In this document: positions 1-11,004 of the stretch, piece after piece
Layout: each line of letters opens with the position of its first letter
Numbering within the stretch: position 1 is the stretch's first letter
Assembly: GCA_033182465.1 (NCBI GenBank)
Contig: CP137321.1
Location: 1,674,001-1,738,000, forward strand
DNA from: Sanghuangporus weigelae
Taxonomy: Eukaryota > Basidiomycota > Agaricomycetes > Hymenochaetales > Hymenochaetaceae
Reading direction: 5' to 3'
Length of the DNA stretch: 64,000 bases
Made by a program: the position numbers and the translations under genes
Notes under the pieces: model-generated
Databases searched by the model: none
Told to the model about the DNA's origin: nothing
The model's input: the letters and a program-made list of their open reading frames with translations, nothing else

Positions 1-623
1 CGACACGCAAACGCGCGTAAAACGCGTTTTCCCGCGCCGAAATCGATATCAACTATATTGAAAAGATGCTCACAGCAAGCGTTACCGATTTGAACACCGG
101 CTTGTCCAACGTGTACGGAGATAACTTCACGCATTGTCGTTAAAGGCTCTGTCACAACATCAGTCGAAAAGTCGGTAAAAAGCGCGACAGAAAGGACGAG
201 CTCGTGTTGCTGACACAATGGATGAAGAAAGATGAGACTTACAGTGATATGGTGCGTTGGAAAGTTTTCGTGAACGTAAACGACGGACGTCGTGGACGTG
301 GGCGAAGGGGTGGAACCGATAAAAGAACGCGAAATAACGTGACGTTTCGGAGTTTAAATTTAGGCTCTTTTTGGTGCCGCGGTTTAAATTTACATTAATG
401 CCAACCACCAATATTAATCCATTTCAGCCTATCTGCGTCAAGAGCTGAAAATGAGACACTGGAAACTAAAATACTCCGGCATTAAATGTGACGTCCAGGA
501 CCTGATAATGAATACAAAAATCTAATCAATTCAGTTACAGACACCAAGCAGATGAATGGTAGCCAAAGTGGACACGAGATTGAAAAAAAAAAAAAAAACG
601 ATATCGACTATCCAATCCAATCT
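1..623. other. Left-edge intergenic region
   Basis: I find no supportable gene here. The open frames on both strands are short and show no family motif. The first 40 bases are rich in CGCG and are listed separately as MCB-like sites. Two similar AT-rich words (GTTTAAATTTA) lie about 30 bp apart near 350-395. A short poly-A run sits near 583-598. The stretch is probably the promoter of a gene off the left edge plus the 3' flank of the small minus-strand gene that follows. Confidence 0.5.
11..30. promoter_or_regulatory. MCB-like G1/S promoter motifs
   Basis: ACGCGCGT at 11-18 is followed by the perfect 12-bp palindrome AAAACGCGTTTT at 19-30, whose core is ACGCGT. ACGCGT is the MluI cell-cycle box bound by the fungal MBF (Mbp1/Swi6-type) complex at G1/S genes. 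The nearest gene to the right reads toward this site and ends here. Any target is therefore probably a minus-strand gene beginning off the left edge. This is a motif match only. Confidence 0.35.
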
Positions 624-1067
624 TCACGAATTTTGCCCCCCGCTAGCAGAAGATCTCCTACTCATCCTTACTGACGCCGATCTAGACCTTCGCGAGCCAC
701 GTTTGGAAAGTCCTACTTTAACTTTCTTCAGACCAGACACGGTTTTATTTTTGCCCTTGGTAGCCTTAGCGGAGCTGCGCTTAGTGAAGTACCTAAAGTT
801 CAAAAGTGCATTGAACACGAGACTTCGATGGAGTAAAGAAAAAGAACTGACGTCATGATAGACGCCCATAAGCTAAGGCCGTGCATAGGTCCGACCTCCG
901 CCGAATACTATTAAAAAAATACGATTAAGCCACCAAAGGCCACAATGAACGAAACTAATGACGAGACATACCTGTTGCTCAGAAACGGACTGACGAGGAG
1001 GTTTAGAAGGATCATCTTCAGGATCCAGCACTGCCTCTACAACGTCTTTGGCCTTCCGCTTCGGCAT
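624..1067 (-). CDS. Small basic Ser/Arg/Lys-rich protein, probably nuclear
   Basis: Two exons give about 83 residues. Exon 1 (1067-972) starts MPKRKAKDVVE and ends in phase 0 at a GTATGT donor. The best exon 2 begins at 779 and ends at the stop at 624. The protein is acidic in the middle of its N-terminal third and then strongly basic (KATKGKNK, LKKVKVG, SKRGSRRSRS). The MPKRK start resembles the small, lysine-rich, probably nuclear proteins common in agaricomycetes, but I know no function for it. The intron would be about 190 nt, longer than its neighbours, so a second intron or another acceptor is possible. It ends 74 bp downstream of the lipase stop, in the same orientation. Confidence 0.5.
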
Positions 1068-1141
1068 TTTCTTGATCGTTCTTGGTGCTGTATGGTAAAG
1101 TGTCTTCTTCAAAAGGGCCAATGATTCGGGCTGGATAGAAA

Positions 1142-4100
1142 TTATCGTTCAGCCCAAGAAAGACACTGAACAACAGGGGCATTACGGACCGTATCGCATC
1201 GTGCTGCAATCGCACTTGGCGGAGGATGCTCATCCTCTAGGTCCAATGGGCCCCATCTTCTACTCTTCTGTATTTTACCGTCACCTTCACTTTCATCGAC
1301 GGTTTCACTCGTCATTATGGAGGCATTGTCTGAGATAGAAACATGAACCAGTCCCAGCTCTCGAGCACGAGCAAGCGTATTCTCGTATTTCCTGTTGGTC
1401 TTCTTGCGCCGTCTTTCAACCCTCTTGGCGACGTTTTTGAAACGTCTGTCCCATTCCTGCTGCCCCTCTAGCCATCGTCGCGCGGGTGCTTCTCGCAATA
1501 AGCCTATTTCATTCGCCTTCAGTCTCAGGCAATGCATATCCTTCTTGTCCTCCATTGGCCGTACGCGGCCGCGTATATCGACGCGCTCCCGAATCATCAC
1601 TACTTTTAAGAACTCATCCTAGATAATGCGTGAGTATTGTTTGAAAGGACTGAAGAAAAAAGCCCACCAGATCTCGCTCATCACATTGTGAATTATTCTT
1701 TATTGACTCGGATGAAACAAGCCTGTGCAAAGAAGGATGTTCCTGTATGTGCTCTTTCGTAGTCGCCTTGTTATCATCCAATATCGCAGTAGAAGATTTG
1801 CTGTTTGAGCCAAAACTGAGGGGCGAGGACAGCGACTTCAACCCATTTCCTATGCGGGTTGTCATCGGAGGAGGAGGATGTAGATTAGACGAAATCGAGC
1901 TTTCGGTCACATCACTGCCATCTTTGACGAGTTCTGGGAAGTTGACACCTTGTCTTTGACACCACGGATTTTGCGTTACATGTTTGGCGAAACTCGCGAT
2001 GGAACGGTACGCATACTTCACCTAATGTAATCAAGGTGAGTGTGCGTTCGGAAATGATGAAACCAGCGCAAAACGTATCGTGTACACACAGCCTGATGAA
2101 ATGTGAAAACCGTCAAAACGTGGCACATCCCTTTCATGCCTGTGAGCATACGTAACAAGAATGGTGATATAGAGGAGCTTACCGTCGAAAACCTGCAAAT
2201 GTACCTTTGTGGGGGTCGTGAACTTCCGTGCCTTCTCTTTCTCTCTGCATGATTCCTCAATCGCTTCTTTCCTAGGTGGGAACTCGTCCGGATACGAGGC
2301 GCGATGAGCCAGGTAAATAATCTCGTCTCGCAGGCACTCATCGTTTCCGGTTATGATGTACAATGGACACAGATTGCCTAAAGATCCCTGCAAAACAGGC
2401 GACACTAGAGGATGCGTAAGTTGTCTGCAAGATGGAGTGAGCATCAGTGGCACCGCAAAAGTATTCTACGCACTCATTTGTAGCGTAAAGCTGGATCTGC
2501 GATCGCAACTCCAGAGGAACGGCGTTCGGATTTTCCATCAGAACCTTTGGTGGTTTCGGGTACCAAGATCGAATCGTTTCTTCATCCGTACGCTTAGGAT
2601 CTACATGAACACTCCGGTTCGCCTCCCGTGCATCACCATCATTTTCAAGCATTTCAGCTTGAGAAAGACTCGGCTCCACCCGGTCGGCTTTAGACGCTTG
2701 TTCTTCACTGACTCGACCTTCGCTAGGGACTAGAGTGTCTGTATGGCCAGGCTTTGGTGGAAGCTGCGACTCTGAGGGTATAATTCGACCTTCAGGGTTC
2801 GGACGTGCATCGTTGGGCCACACCATGGATGGTTTATGAATGAAGCCGTGCGGGGGAATTATGTCCTGCGAAGTTCACATGACATCAGACGGAAATCGAG
2901 GAATAAAAATCTCTGTCGTACGGTCTTAGTATTCTCCATGACACTAGGAAAACTATGGGTCAGGTCGACCCATGGACTAATAAGAACGCCACCGGCTGGC
3001 AGAGGCTTTCCCAGATCACGAAGAACTGTTAGGAGAGTAAGACATAGTCCACCACCAGCCGAATCGCCAGCAACAACGATCTTATCAGGCGAAACGGCAG
3101 AGTGAAGCGCCGTATGGGGAGGATCTATGAGATATAGGTCTGCAATATCTTTTTGTCAAGATTTCCTTTTCTGCGACTAGAGCATTGACGCCTACACGCA
3201 GCAAGGCAATCGTGCAAGGGACATGGCCATGGATACTGTGGAGCCTTCCTACAAACAAATGCAATAAAATAATTTATTCCATGTTCGAACGAGATCCGGC
3301 TTACCTATAGTTAACAGCGAAGACTCTTCCTCGCATTTTCCGAGCTTGTCGGATAATAAGCACAGAATATGAAACAGTCTTTTTGGTCACATACCATACT
3401 TCAAAAACTGATACCGATGTGTGTCTTGACAAAGGCATTGTCAGTGAAGCTTTGACCATCAAGAAGTTTATTTTTACTGACTGATCGATCCCCAAAAGTA
3501 AGCACCTATCTATATGGTAAGGCTATATAAATTACCGAGTGCAGTTCGCACTCACCGCCATGAATATAGAGCTGTTTTTGGGCAGTAAACTTGAGTAAAT
3601 CATTGCTTGCCATGACAGACGAGCTCACCATAACGGGTTCAAGACTATCCATTCTCATGATATCAGCCTCATCATCCGATAAAGATCTTCCTTTCTCCTC
3701 CTCCCTCCTTCTGATGCGTTCGGCAGAGTCAACTTCTTTGAGCAGACTTCTTTCAGTCACCCACTCCCCTTCTACGCCATTCAAGCCTCTGACTTGCCAC
3801 CACCTTTGACCGCCCACGACCCTTTCGAGTTCATCGGGATCAGAGAACCAGTCTACCAGCAGATCGGCAGCCCTGTTGCACGTCTCGAAAGGAATCAGCA
3901 CTGGAGAAACCGCGGCCCATGGTGGCGACAAAATGTGCGTGTTTGTGCTGACGAATGAATAACGATTCAACGTTTCAGTCGTAAAAGGACACGACTAACT
4001 TACAATTCTTGAAGAGATTCAACTGTGTTATTTGTACCGAGCTCTATGAAGGATTTGACGATGTGAAATGCCCTGATACAAATGAGTTCGAGTCTTAGAA

Positions 4101-4744
4101 TCATCCTGGATTCTGTACGCACTCGTCATAAAGAACATCATCCGTCGCTTCTTCCTCGCGATTGCCATCGGCAAGCTTAGACGCCTTCCGACTATAGTGC
4201 TTATAAAAAGTTTTGACAGCAGCTATTGAGAATCAAAGTTTGAGATCCGCACCCCTCCACTGAGGGCAATGGCACGTACCAGGTGTGATGTGAACAGCGG
4301 CGCTGACAGTGTTGAGCGGCATCTCAGTCGTGCAAATGGGTGGCCACGAACAGAGAGAGGTTTAAAGGTCAAACAGTACCACTTATAGTGGATGGGTAAG
4401 GGTACGCGGGTGGCACACAGGGCGGGAACGAAAAGTGCCTAACATGACGTATTTGATCCATCGTACGATGCAAAGTGATACTTCGATAATCGCCGCCAGT
4501 AAATTCGCGATCCTGCCGTCTGGGAAAGCCTAAGCGCAGTGGTGAGTACATACGAGTTCATACCGTGATACTTTGCGGGCAAATTTGCTTCTAGGCCTGC
4601 CCGGCGGCTCAGCAACGTACGTTTGCTCACCAGAATCCAATTATTAGATAGCACAGCCACCACCCTTATCTTCCTCGGTTGTCTCCGGTCAAGTCTCTTC
4701 GTTCGGCGACTCGGACCAGCCACCTCCATCAGTGTGTTTGCCAT
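1142..4744 (-). CDS. Hormone-sensitive-lipase-type alpha/beta hydrolase
   Basis: This is a large multi-exon hydrolase of roughly 900 residues, starting at MANTLMEVAGPSRR. The oxyanion-hole motif HGGAYFWGS forms across a splice near 3570-3490. The nucleophile elbow GDSAGGG lies near 3050-3075. The acid is in GNDECLRDE near 2330-2350, and the catalytic histidine is in GMCHVL near 2110-2130. The order Ser-Asp-His and the HGG motif place it in the HSL branch of esterases, which hydrolyse acylglycerols or other esters. Two features go beyond the core. One is a charged, low-complexity insertion of about 90 residues between the Ser strand and the Asp region (about 2820-2540). The other is a long C-terminal tail ending in a basic helix near 1500-1380. 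Exact exon borders in the first third are uncertain. The substrate is unknown. Confidence 0.85.
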
Positions 4745-5811
4745 GCGTCCTCATGAGTATGAAAGCAGCGTTTGTGTTGATATGTGTCATTTCATTTCAT
4801 TTCCGGCATATGACCTGGAATCCTGTGTACTTTTCGCACTGACTCGCAGATACTTGCGGTCTTTTACAGCTGTGTATCTTCACATCACTCGGCTTCTAGT
4901 CGGTGTTTGACGATCCAACATGAAGACGTTGAAGGCAGTACCGTGAACGTGGATACGGATCGATCTCTAAAATATGTGAACATGCATTTGTGCCGCCGGC
5001 TTAGAAACTTCTCAAAGGTAAAAATCTTATGTGCTTATGCCATTGAAAGAACATTGATCGGACATGCAGATCCGCTATGCGAATGTGATTCTCCAGCAAT
5101 CTGCGTGAGAATTAGCGATGTTACAAAAGTCCAAGCACATCTCTTCAATTCATGAGCATATCAGTACACTTTTCCGAAAAGCGACTCAACGACGTTCCCA
5201 AGTTTAACGGCCATAGTCCGCAGCAGATATCACCAGGGCCAGTCGCATCGCTTCAATCCTATAGCCAAACACGAGGCAAGTTTGTGCCCTTGCACCGTCT
5301 CCCGTGAAAATCCGAAAAACAAGGAAATCGAAATGACATACGAAGCAGTGAGAAGATCGGAACCGAAATAACGATTTTGTGGGGCTTCCGTTAGCCTCAC
5401 AACGGGATTGCAGTGTAGCCTGGGACAAATTGTGACGTCAGCAAAACCACACGGCAGTTAACGGACGAGACGGACGGACGGACGAACGAAGGATTGTCGT
5501 GTGGCGGTGCTCGGCATCTTGGCTTCTACAGGATCGACCACAAGAAAGAAGTCATTGCGTCATAATTAGCATTCGTACTGTACTATTCAACGTAACATCT
5601 CGTAGCTAAACAATTAATAGTCGAAAAGAAGTCGAAGAGGCATTATAATTTACACAAAGAGCCGGGACACGTCGTCAATCAAAAGCTACAACAATGACAG
5701 CAACAGGAATAGCGTTACAGCAACGAGAAAGCGAGCAGTCTATATTATTGAATGTACGAGCAGGCCGAATTTGCGAATCATGATGGCATCATAACGCTTC
5801 CGAAAATGTGA
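4745..5811. other. Intergenic region upstream of the lipase gene
   Basis: No convincing gene is visible; the longest open frames (up to about 95 codons) have no recognisable motif. A perfect cAMP-response element, TGACGTCA, lies at 5433-5440, about 690 bp upstream of the lipase start. A short GGAC repeat occupies about 5471-5484. The stretch probably holds the lipase promoter and the 3' flank of the phosphatase gene. Confidence 0.4.
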
Positions 5812-6617
5812 TCATCTAGTTATGCGTCCTTCTTGAATTTGGCGCTCAATCTTGCTGCGCCAGTTCCTATATATGCCGTCTGACGCAGTCGGATTATACT
5901 GGCAAAGCTCAAACAGAACTAACTGCTCTTGAAAACCTGGATTTGGCCAGACCTGTTCGCGCGCTACAAACAGCAACGAGTCAGCTTCAAAGAATACTTG
6001 GTGAGGTACAACAGTAGTTACCTCGGCGAACAATCTCTAACGCTTCTGTCGCTCGAATTCGCCGCGAATACATTACTTTAAGCATGGCGATCGTAATAAG
6101 CTCCAGCTATTAATCGCATGCCAGCAAAATATCACTCTTACAATATGCAGCAACAACAGTTGCACTTCGTGAAAGACCTTGTTCACAGTGGACCAAGATA
6201 ATACCGCCGTCTTTCAGTGCCTGATGAACAAATCGACAGGCGTTAGGTAAGTGAATAAGAAGATCCTCGTAATCGACGTCTTTGACGGGAATGCGTAAGT
6301 GACGGATTCCAGAAGCGGGTGAATCGGCAGGGATTGGGTCTTCGCAGACGGAGACTTAAAAAATTGAAGAATCGCGAACAGTCAGTAAATAGAGTTGCAT
6401 ATAGTGTGGAGATGCAAGTTTGTTACCAATATGGGAGATTCTTCTCTCCGAAAGGGATCGAGGCGATCGAGCAGCTATTATGCTATTGAATAGAATCGTC
6501 AGCATCAGCACCGGATACGGCATATTTGCGCTTTGCCCTGATAGACGCCATGAGAAGTACTTACTTTCCTAAAAATAAACGACCTTCAATTATGCTGTCG
6601 ACGTTCCGCCATGGCAT
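5812..6617 (-). CDS. Dual-specificity protein phosphatase
   Basis: A compact DUSP of roughly 170 residues assembled over about five exons. It starts MPWRNVDSIIEGRLFLG, the usual N-terminal strand of atypical DUSPs. Next comes SPRSLSERRISHI, and then SVCEDPIPAD after a GTAACA-AAG intron. The active-site loop is VHCEQGLSRSATVVAAYL near 6130-6190, which fits the HCxxGxxRS cysteine phosphatase signature with the nucleophile Cys and the Arg both present. The C-terminal part has EQVWPNPGFQEQL, the typical DUSP helix. The family removes phosphate from Tyr and Ser/Thr, often on MAP kinases; the target here is unknown. No rhodanese or MAPK-docking domain is seen, so it is an atypical small DUSP. Confidence 0.87.
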
Positions 6618-7814
6618 GATGGCTTTTGCTCAGTGAGCTAGAGGTGATCTGGAGTTGTTGCCTCGCCAACGGTCGAGATCTGGCCACCATGACCTCGACC
6701 TGCCGAGTACTTGTATCCTGCCCGAGCATCGCGCGGCTACTGTTTTTCACCGTCCGCCTTGAAGACCGAAGCAAGGTGGTAGCACAGCTTCCGAATGCGG
6801 TGTTCTATAGTACGTTATGTAAGATACGAAGGCGGTGTATTACATAAGCCAAACCTGGTCCGGAGCGGAAGATACTACTTTGGCTGTGTGGATTCTGACT
6901 TTGGTGCCCGAACACGCTTCTGACCAGTGGAGAAGCACGACGAAATGGACCATTGTACTTCGTGCATTTCGTCGGACGGCGTGATATTCCGCGTGTCAGT
7001 CTGTAAACAGCCTCTGCGACTTGGCGAAATACGAATGCGTACTTTGTTTCGACTATCGATCGGAATGACACGTTTGACTATGGCTGTAAACATTAAGTAT
7101 GAAGTGGTACTTCGGTATGAATCACTGCATACCATCCGGCAACCCTGGAGATCTCGCCCAGGATATTAATTAAGCTATAAGCAAGTTTGGATACTATGTT
7201 GTTCGTAACAGATCGCCATTGGATCGACAGAATGCCAACTGCGTTACCGTCGGAACATGTAGATTACCAAACTGTACCTTAGCAGCAATTCAGGGAGCTG
7301 TACGGCCGCATATTGAGTGAAATGTAGGTCATTATGCATATGCATCTTCATACGCTCAGTTCGAAGCGGACGGGCTCGGGGATGCACAGGACGCCTCGGT
7401 GGAAGATGTCTTTGCCCGCGTAGCGTTGATTTCAAGAGCCAGAGCTTGAAAGACGACCGATCAATCAACATGGTGTTTTGAAAGATCTTCCATTCCCGGA
7501 CTCGGGCGTTATAAATTTAGAAGCTCCATCAACAAAGTAATTCCACTTCTTCTAGTATTGCATTTAGTTGCGATGTCCTTTGAACAGAAAATACGAAAGA
7601 TTGAGTCAAAAAACACAAGGTGTCAGCGTGTGTCTGTGTAGGTAGGATGGAGAGATGATTGGGGGACGCGAGCGCTTGCCAAAAACGATCCAAACAAGGG
7701 TGTTTTACATAATAGAGTCAGTCTGATATAGCGCCATACTTCACCATTTTTTCTTCTCGCTCCCTTCTCTTTCTCCCACCATCTCCCTTTCATCCCATCC
7801 CAGTCTGGTTCAGG
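6618..7814. other. Intergenic region between DUSP and MET6
   Basis: Several open frames of 60-90 codons exist on both strands (for example plus 6626-6847 and minus 6875-7135), but none carries a motif I recognise and none joins cleanly by introns. The stretch lies between two genes transcribed away from each other, so it should contain both promoters. The last part, next to MET6, is a pyrimidine-rich tract listed separately. A small unrecognised gene cannot be excluded. Confidence 0.4.
7741..7800 (+). promoter_or_regulatory. Pyrimidine-rich tract before MET6 start
   Basis: About 60 bases made mostly of C and T end 14 bases upstream of the MET6 ATG. CT-rich tracts next to the transcription start are common in highly expressed filamentous-fungal genes, which fits a methionine synthase. 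The transcription start itself cannot be read from sequence. Confidence 0.45.
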
Positions 7815-10545
7815 ATGGTTGCATCTAGTGTACTTGGTTTCCCTCGCATCGGTAAGTTGAGGTACAGTGAGATCGAGCGTGTAAGGCACTCATCTGGCAC
7901 CAGGTGCAAACCGTGAAGTCAAAAAAGCTGTCGAAGCCTATTGGGCGGGAAAGATCTCAGCAGATGATCTTACCAAAGCTGCATCTGAGGTCAAAAAGTA
8001 CAATTGGACCAACTTGAAGGCACGCGGTGTCGACCTTGTCCCGAGGTCAGTTCTGATCCATGTTGGTCTGCATCGACCAGTGATCAATTGACAATTATTT
8101 TTTGGTAGCGGCGACTTTACACTTTACGATCACGTTCTTGACCACTCCGCAGCATTCAACGCGATCCCATCTCGTTATACCGGGTACAACCTTTCATCGC
8201 TGGATGTCTACTTTGCCATGGGCCGGGGCAGACAAGCAGACGGCGTCGATGTGCCTGCATCCGAAATGAAGAAGTGGTAAGTGTATTTCTTGAAACGTGA
8301 TCTCATCTATCCTGCGTCGCTTTCTTCAACCGTGCTCTTTGATGTATTCTAACTTCGAAAAATTTTAGGTTTGATTCTAACTATCACTACGTGGTCCCGG
8401 AGCTTTCCGAGGCGACTGAATTCAAACTGCTTTTTAACAAAGCCAGAGAGGAGTTCAGTGAAGCCAAGGCAGAGGGCATCATTACTCGCCCTGTTGTCCT
8501 TGGCCCTATCTCGTACTTGATTCTGGCCAAGGCCGGTAGGGATGCCTCTCCTGGTTTCAAGCCCATCACTCTGCTCGAAAAACTTATTCCGGTTTACAAG
8601 CAGCTCTTGTCTGAGCTCAAGGCAGCAGGAGCTGAATGGGTTCAAATCGATGAGCCGGTCCTTGTTCTTGATGCTGCCGCGAGTTTGGCAAAGGAGTATG
8701 TGGCTGCGTACAGCGCCCTTGAGCCTGTGTCACCAAAGGTTATCCTTGCAACGTACTACGGCCGTCTCGATACTAACCTAGAATACGTCGCCAAACTTCC
8801 TGTCGCTGGTGTTCATATTGATCTTGACCGTGAGCTGGGCCAACTCGAGTCTACTCTTGCAGCCGTGAAGTCAGCAGGCCTTATCCTTTCTCTTGGCCTT
8901 GTTTCCGGTCGCAATGTCTGGAAGAACGACTTCATTGCTTCTATCAAGCTCGGTCAGAAGGCCGTGAGCGAGCTCGGATCGGATCGTGTTATCGTCGCCA
9001 CTTCGTCATCGCTCTTGCACATCCCTGTCACGCTTGAGTCGGAGAAGAAGCTCACTTCAGAACAGAAGGATTGGTTCTCCTTCGCTCTTGAGAAGGCCAG
9101 TGAAGTTGCCACTCTTGCCGCTGTTCTCTCTGGTTCGCAGGATGCCAACGTCACTACCGCTCTGGAAGCCAACAAGAAGTCCATTGAGGCGCGTCGTAGA
9201 TTCGAGACGAACTCGGATGATGCTGTGAGAAAGCGCGTCGCTGCTATTACCGATGCCGACCTTCATCGCAAGAGCACCTTCCCTAAGCGTTTGGAGGCGC
9301 AAAAATCGCTTGACTTGCCGAAATTCCCAACCACGACCATCGGTTCTTTCCCGGTAATTCCCGGTTTCCTATCCATCATGGTGATGTTCGCTGATATCAA
9401 TGTTTCAGCAAACAAAAGAGATCCGCGGTGCTCGTCTTAAGCTCGGAAAGGGAGAAATTACTCCTGGGCAATATGAGGAGTTCATCAAGAAGGAGATTGA
9501 ACAGGTTGTTCGCTTCCAGGAAAAGGTTGGTCTTGATCTTCTCGTTCATGGCGAACCGGAACGGAACGATATGGTCCAATACTTCGGCGAACAACTCAAT
9601 GGCTTTGTTTTCACTCAAAACGCTTGGGTCCAGAGTTATGGATCCCGGTAAGCCATCAAGCTCGGCGTGTTTTTTTTTACAACTCATTCAACCTCCCCTT
9701 CCTTAGTTATGTTCGCCCACCTATTATTGTTTCGGACGTTAGCCGCCCTGGCCCAATGACTGTCAAGTGGAGTAGCTATGCTCAGAGTCTGACCAAGAAA
9801 CCCATGAAGGGTATGTTGACTGGTCCAGTCACAATCCTCAATTGGTCGTTCCCTCGCGCGGATGTCTCGAAAGAGATTCAGTCTCAGCAGCTCGCTCTCG
9901 CGCTTCGTGATGAGGTGCTTGATCTTGAAAAGGCTGGCATCAGGGCTATCCAAGTTGACGAACCCGCCATCCGTGAAGGCGTAAGTATTGAGTTTTTTAT
10001 GCTGTTGTCAACTTTATTCAGATATATGCTGTTAGCTTCCTTTACGACGCGTCGATTGGGACAACTACCTTCGTTGGGCCGTCGATTCCTTCAAGCTCGC
10101 TACCGCCGGTGTTGCTGATTCGACACAGACCCATTCTCACTTCTGCTACTCTGACTTCAACGACATCTTCCCCTCTATCCAGCGCCTTGACGCCGACGTC
10201 ATCTCCATCGAGGCATCCAAGAGCGACATGAAGCTTCTCTCTGCCTTCCAACAGTTCGGGTACTCGAACCAGATTGGACCGGGTGTCTATGACATTCATT
10301 CTCCACGTGTCCCCTCTGTTGAAGAAATCAAAGAGCGCATCAAGGCAATGCTCCAACTTATTTCCGACAATCTGCTCTTCATCAACCCTGTAAGTGATAC
10401 TTCATTCATGTTATTCATGTACGTTTACGAATGCGAATCACTTTAATAGGACTGTGGGCTGAAGACTCGCGGTTGGAAGGAAACTGAGGCGTCTCTGGCC
10501 AACCTTGTTGCTGCTGCCAAGTGGGCCCGCGAGACTTACCCTTAA
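7815..10545 (+). CDS. MET6: Cobalamin-independent methionine synthase
   Basis: This enzyme transfers a methyl group from 5-methyltetrahydropteroyl-glutamate to homocysteine to form methionine in the cytosol. Eight exons encode about 765 residues, the normal family length. The start [13 protein letters not shown] is the conserved N-terminus. The N-terminal barrel runs to about 9350 and the C-terminal catalytic barrel follows, opening with [14 protein letters not shown] across an intron. The zinc ligands are visible in THSHFCYSD (His and Cys, near 10131-10155) and in DCGLKTRGW (Cys, near 10450), and the Glu is in VISIEASKS. Donors and acceptors at all seven introns are ordinary GT-AG. The gene is complete and ends ARETYP. 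Confidence 0.98.
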
Positions 10546-10797
10546 GCGGTTCCTCCTTGCGCTTCAACAGCGCCCATTGTTCGGGTATAACTTATCGTCT
10601 TCCGCAATTTTAACATCGCGTCGACACAAAATATCCTTGTAGTTGTGGGCGACGAGTTTATGCGATCAAGCACACCACCGGGGCGGCCTTGGCTGTGTCG
10701 ATGTTCGCATTTTTTGTGAGCAGGTTTCTGCCAGAAAAGCACTCCGGTGCACGGTACGACTCTACATTTGGATGTGGATGAAGGTGTAGGTGTAGGA

Positions 10798-10831
10798 TTT
10801 CAACAATCCTGGGGGTTTCAACAACCCTGGG
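10798..10831. repeat. Short tandem duplication
   Basis: Two adjacent copies of about 17 bases (TTTCAACAATCCTGGG and TTTCAACAACCCTGGG) differ by one substitution plus two extra Gs. The sequence just before it, GGTGTAGGTGTAGG, is also repetitive. It looks like local replication slippage in 3' flank DNA. Confidence 0.7.
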
Positions 10832-10939
10832 TACTAAGCAATGGATTTTGGATAATGTAATAGTTAGAACATATACAAGTCGCACGTCAAAGAAATACAC
10901 AATCAGTTAGCAGAACCAAAAAGTTAGTCCGGAACTAGA

Positions 10940-10970
10940 TTACAACAGTACTCGTGGTTACAACAGTACT
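10940..10970. repeat. Direct repeat of a 13-mer
   Basis: TTACAACAGTACT occurs at 10940-10952 and again at 10958-10970. The copies are identical and separated by 5 bases. They lie just beyond the stop of the minus-strand membrane-protein gene. No function is evident. Confidence 0.7.
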
Positions 10971-11004
10971 ATGTAGTGGTAGTGATACAGAGATGCATAG
11001 CAAA

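Larger units (their letters stand above)
10546..11004. other. Convergent intergenic region after MET6
   Basis: This is the shared 3' flank of MET6 (+) and the DUF2985-type gene (-). No gene is visible. It holds two small direct-repeat pairs, at 10798-10831 and 10940-10970, given separately. Confidence 0.5.

Noticed and set aside
6626-6847. Plus-strand frame that looked like the start of an F-box protein (GRDLATMTSTCRVL)
   Set aside because: No leucine-rich or other downstream domain follows, the start abuts the DUSP start on the other strand, and the similarity is too slight.
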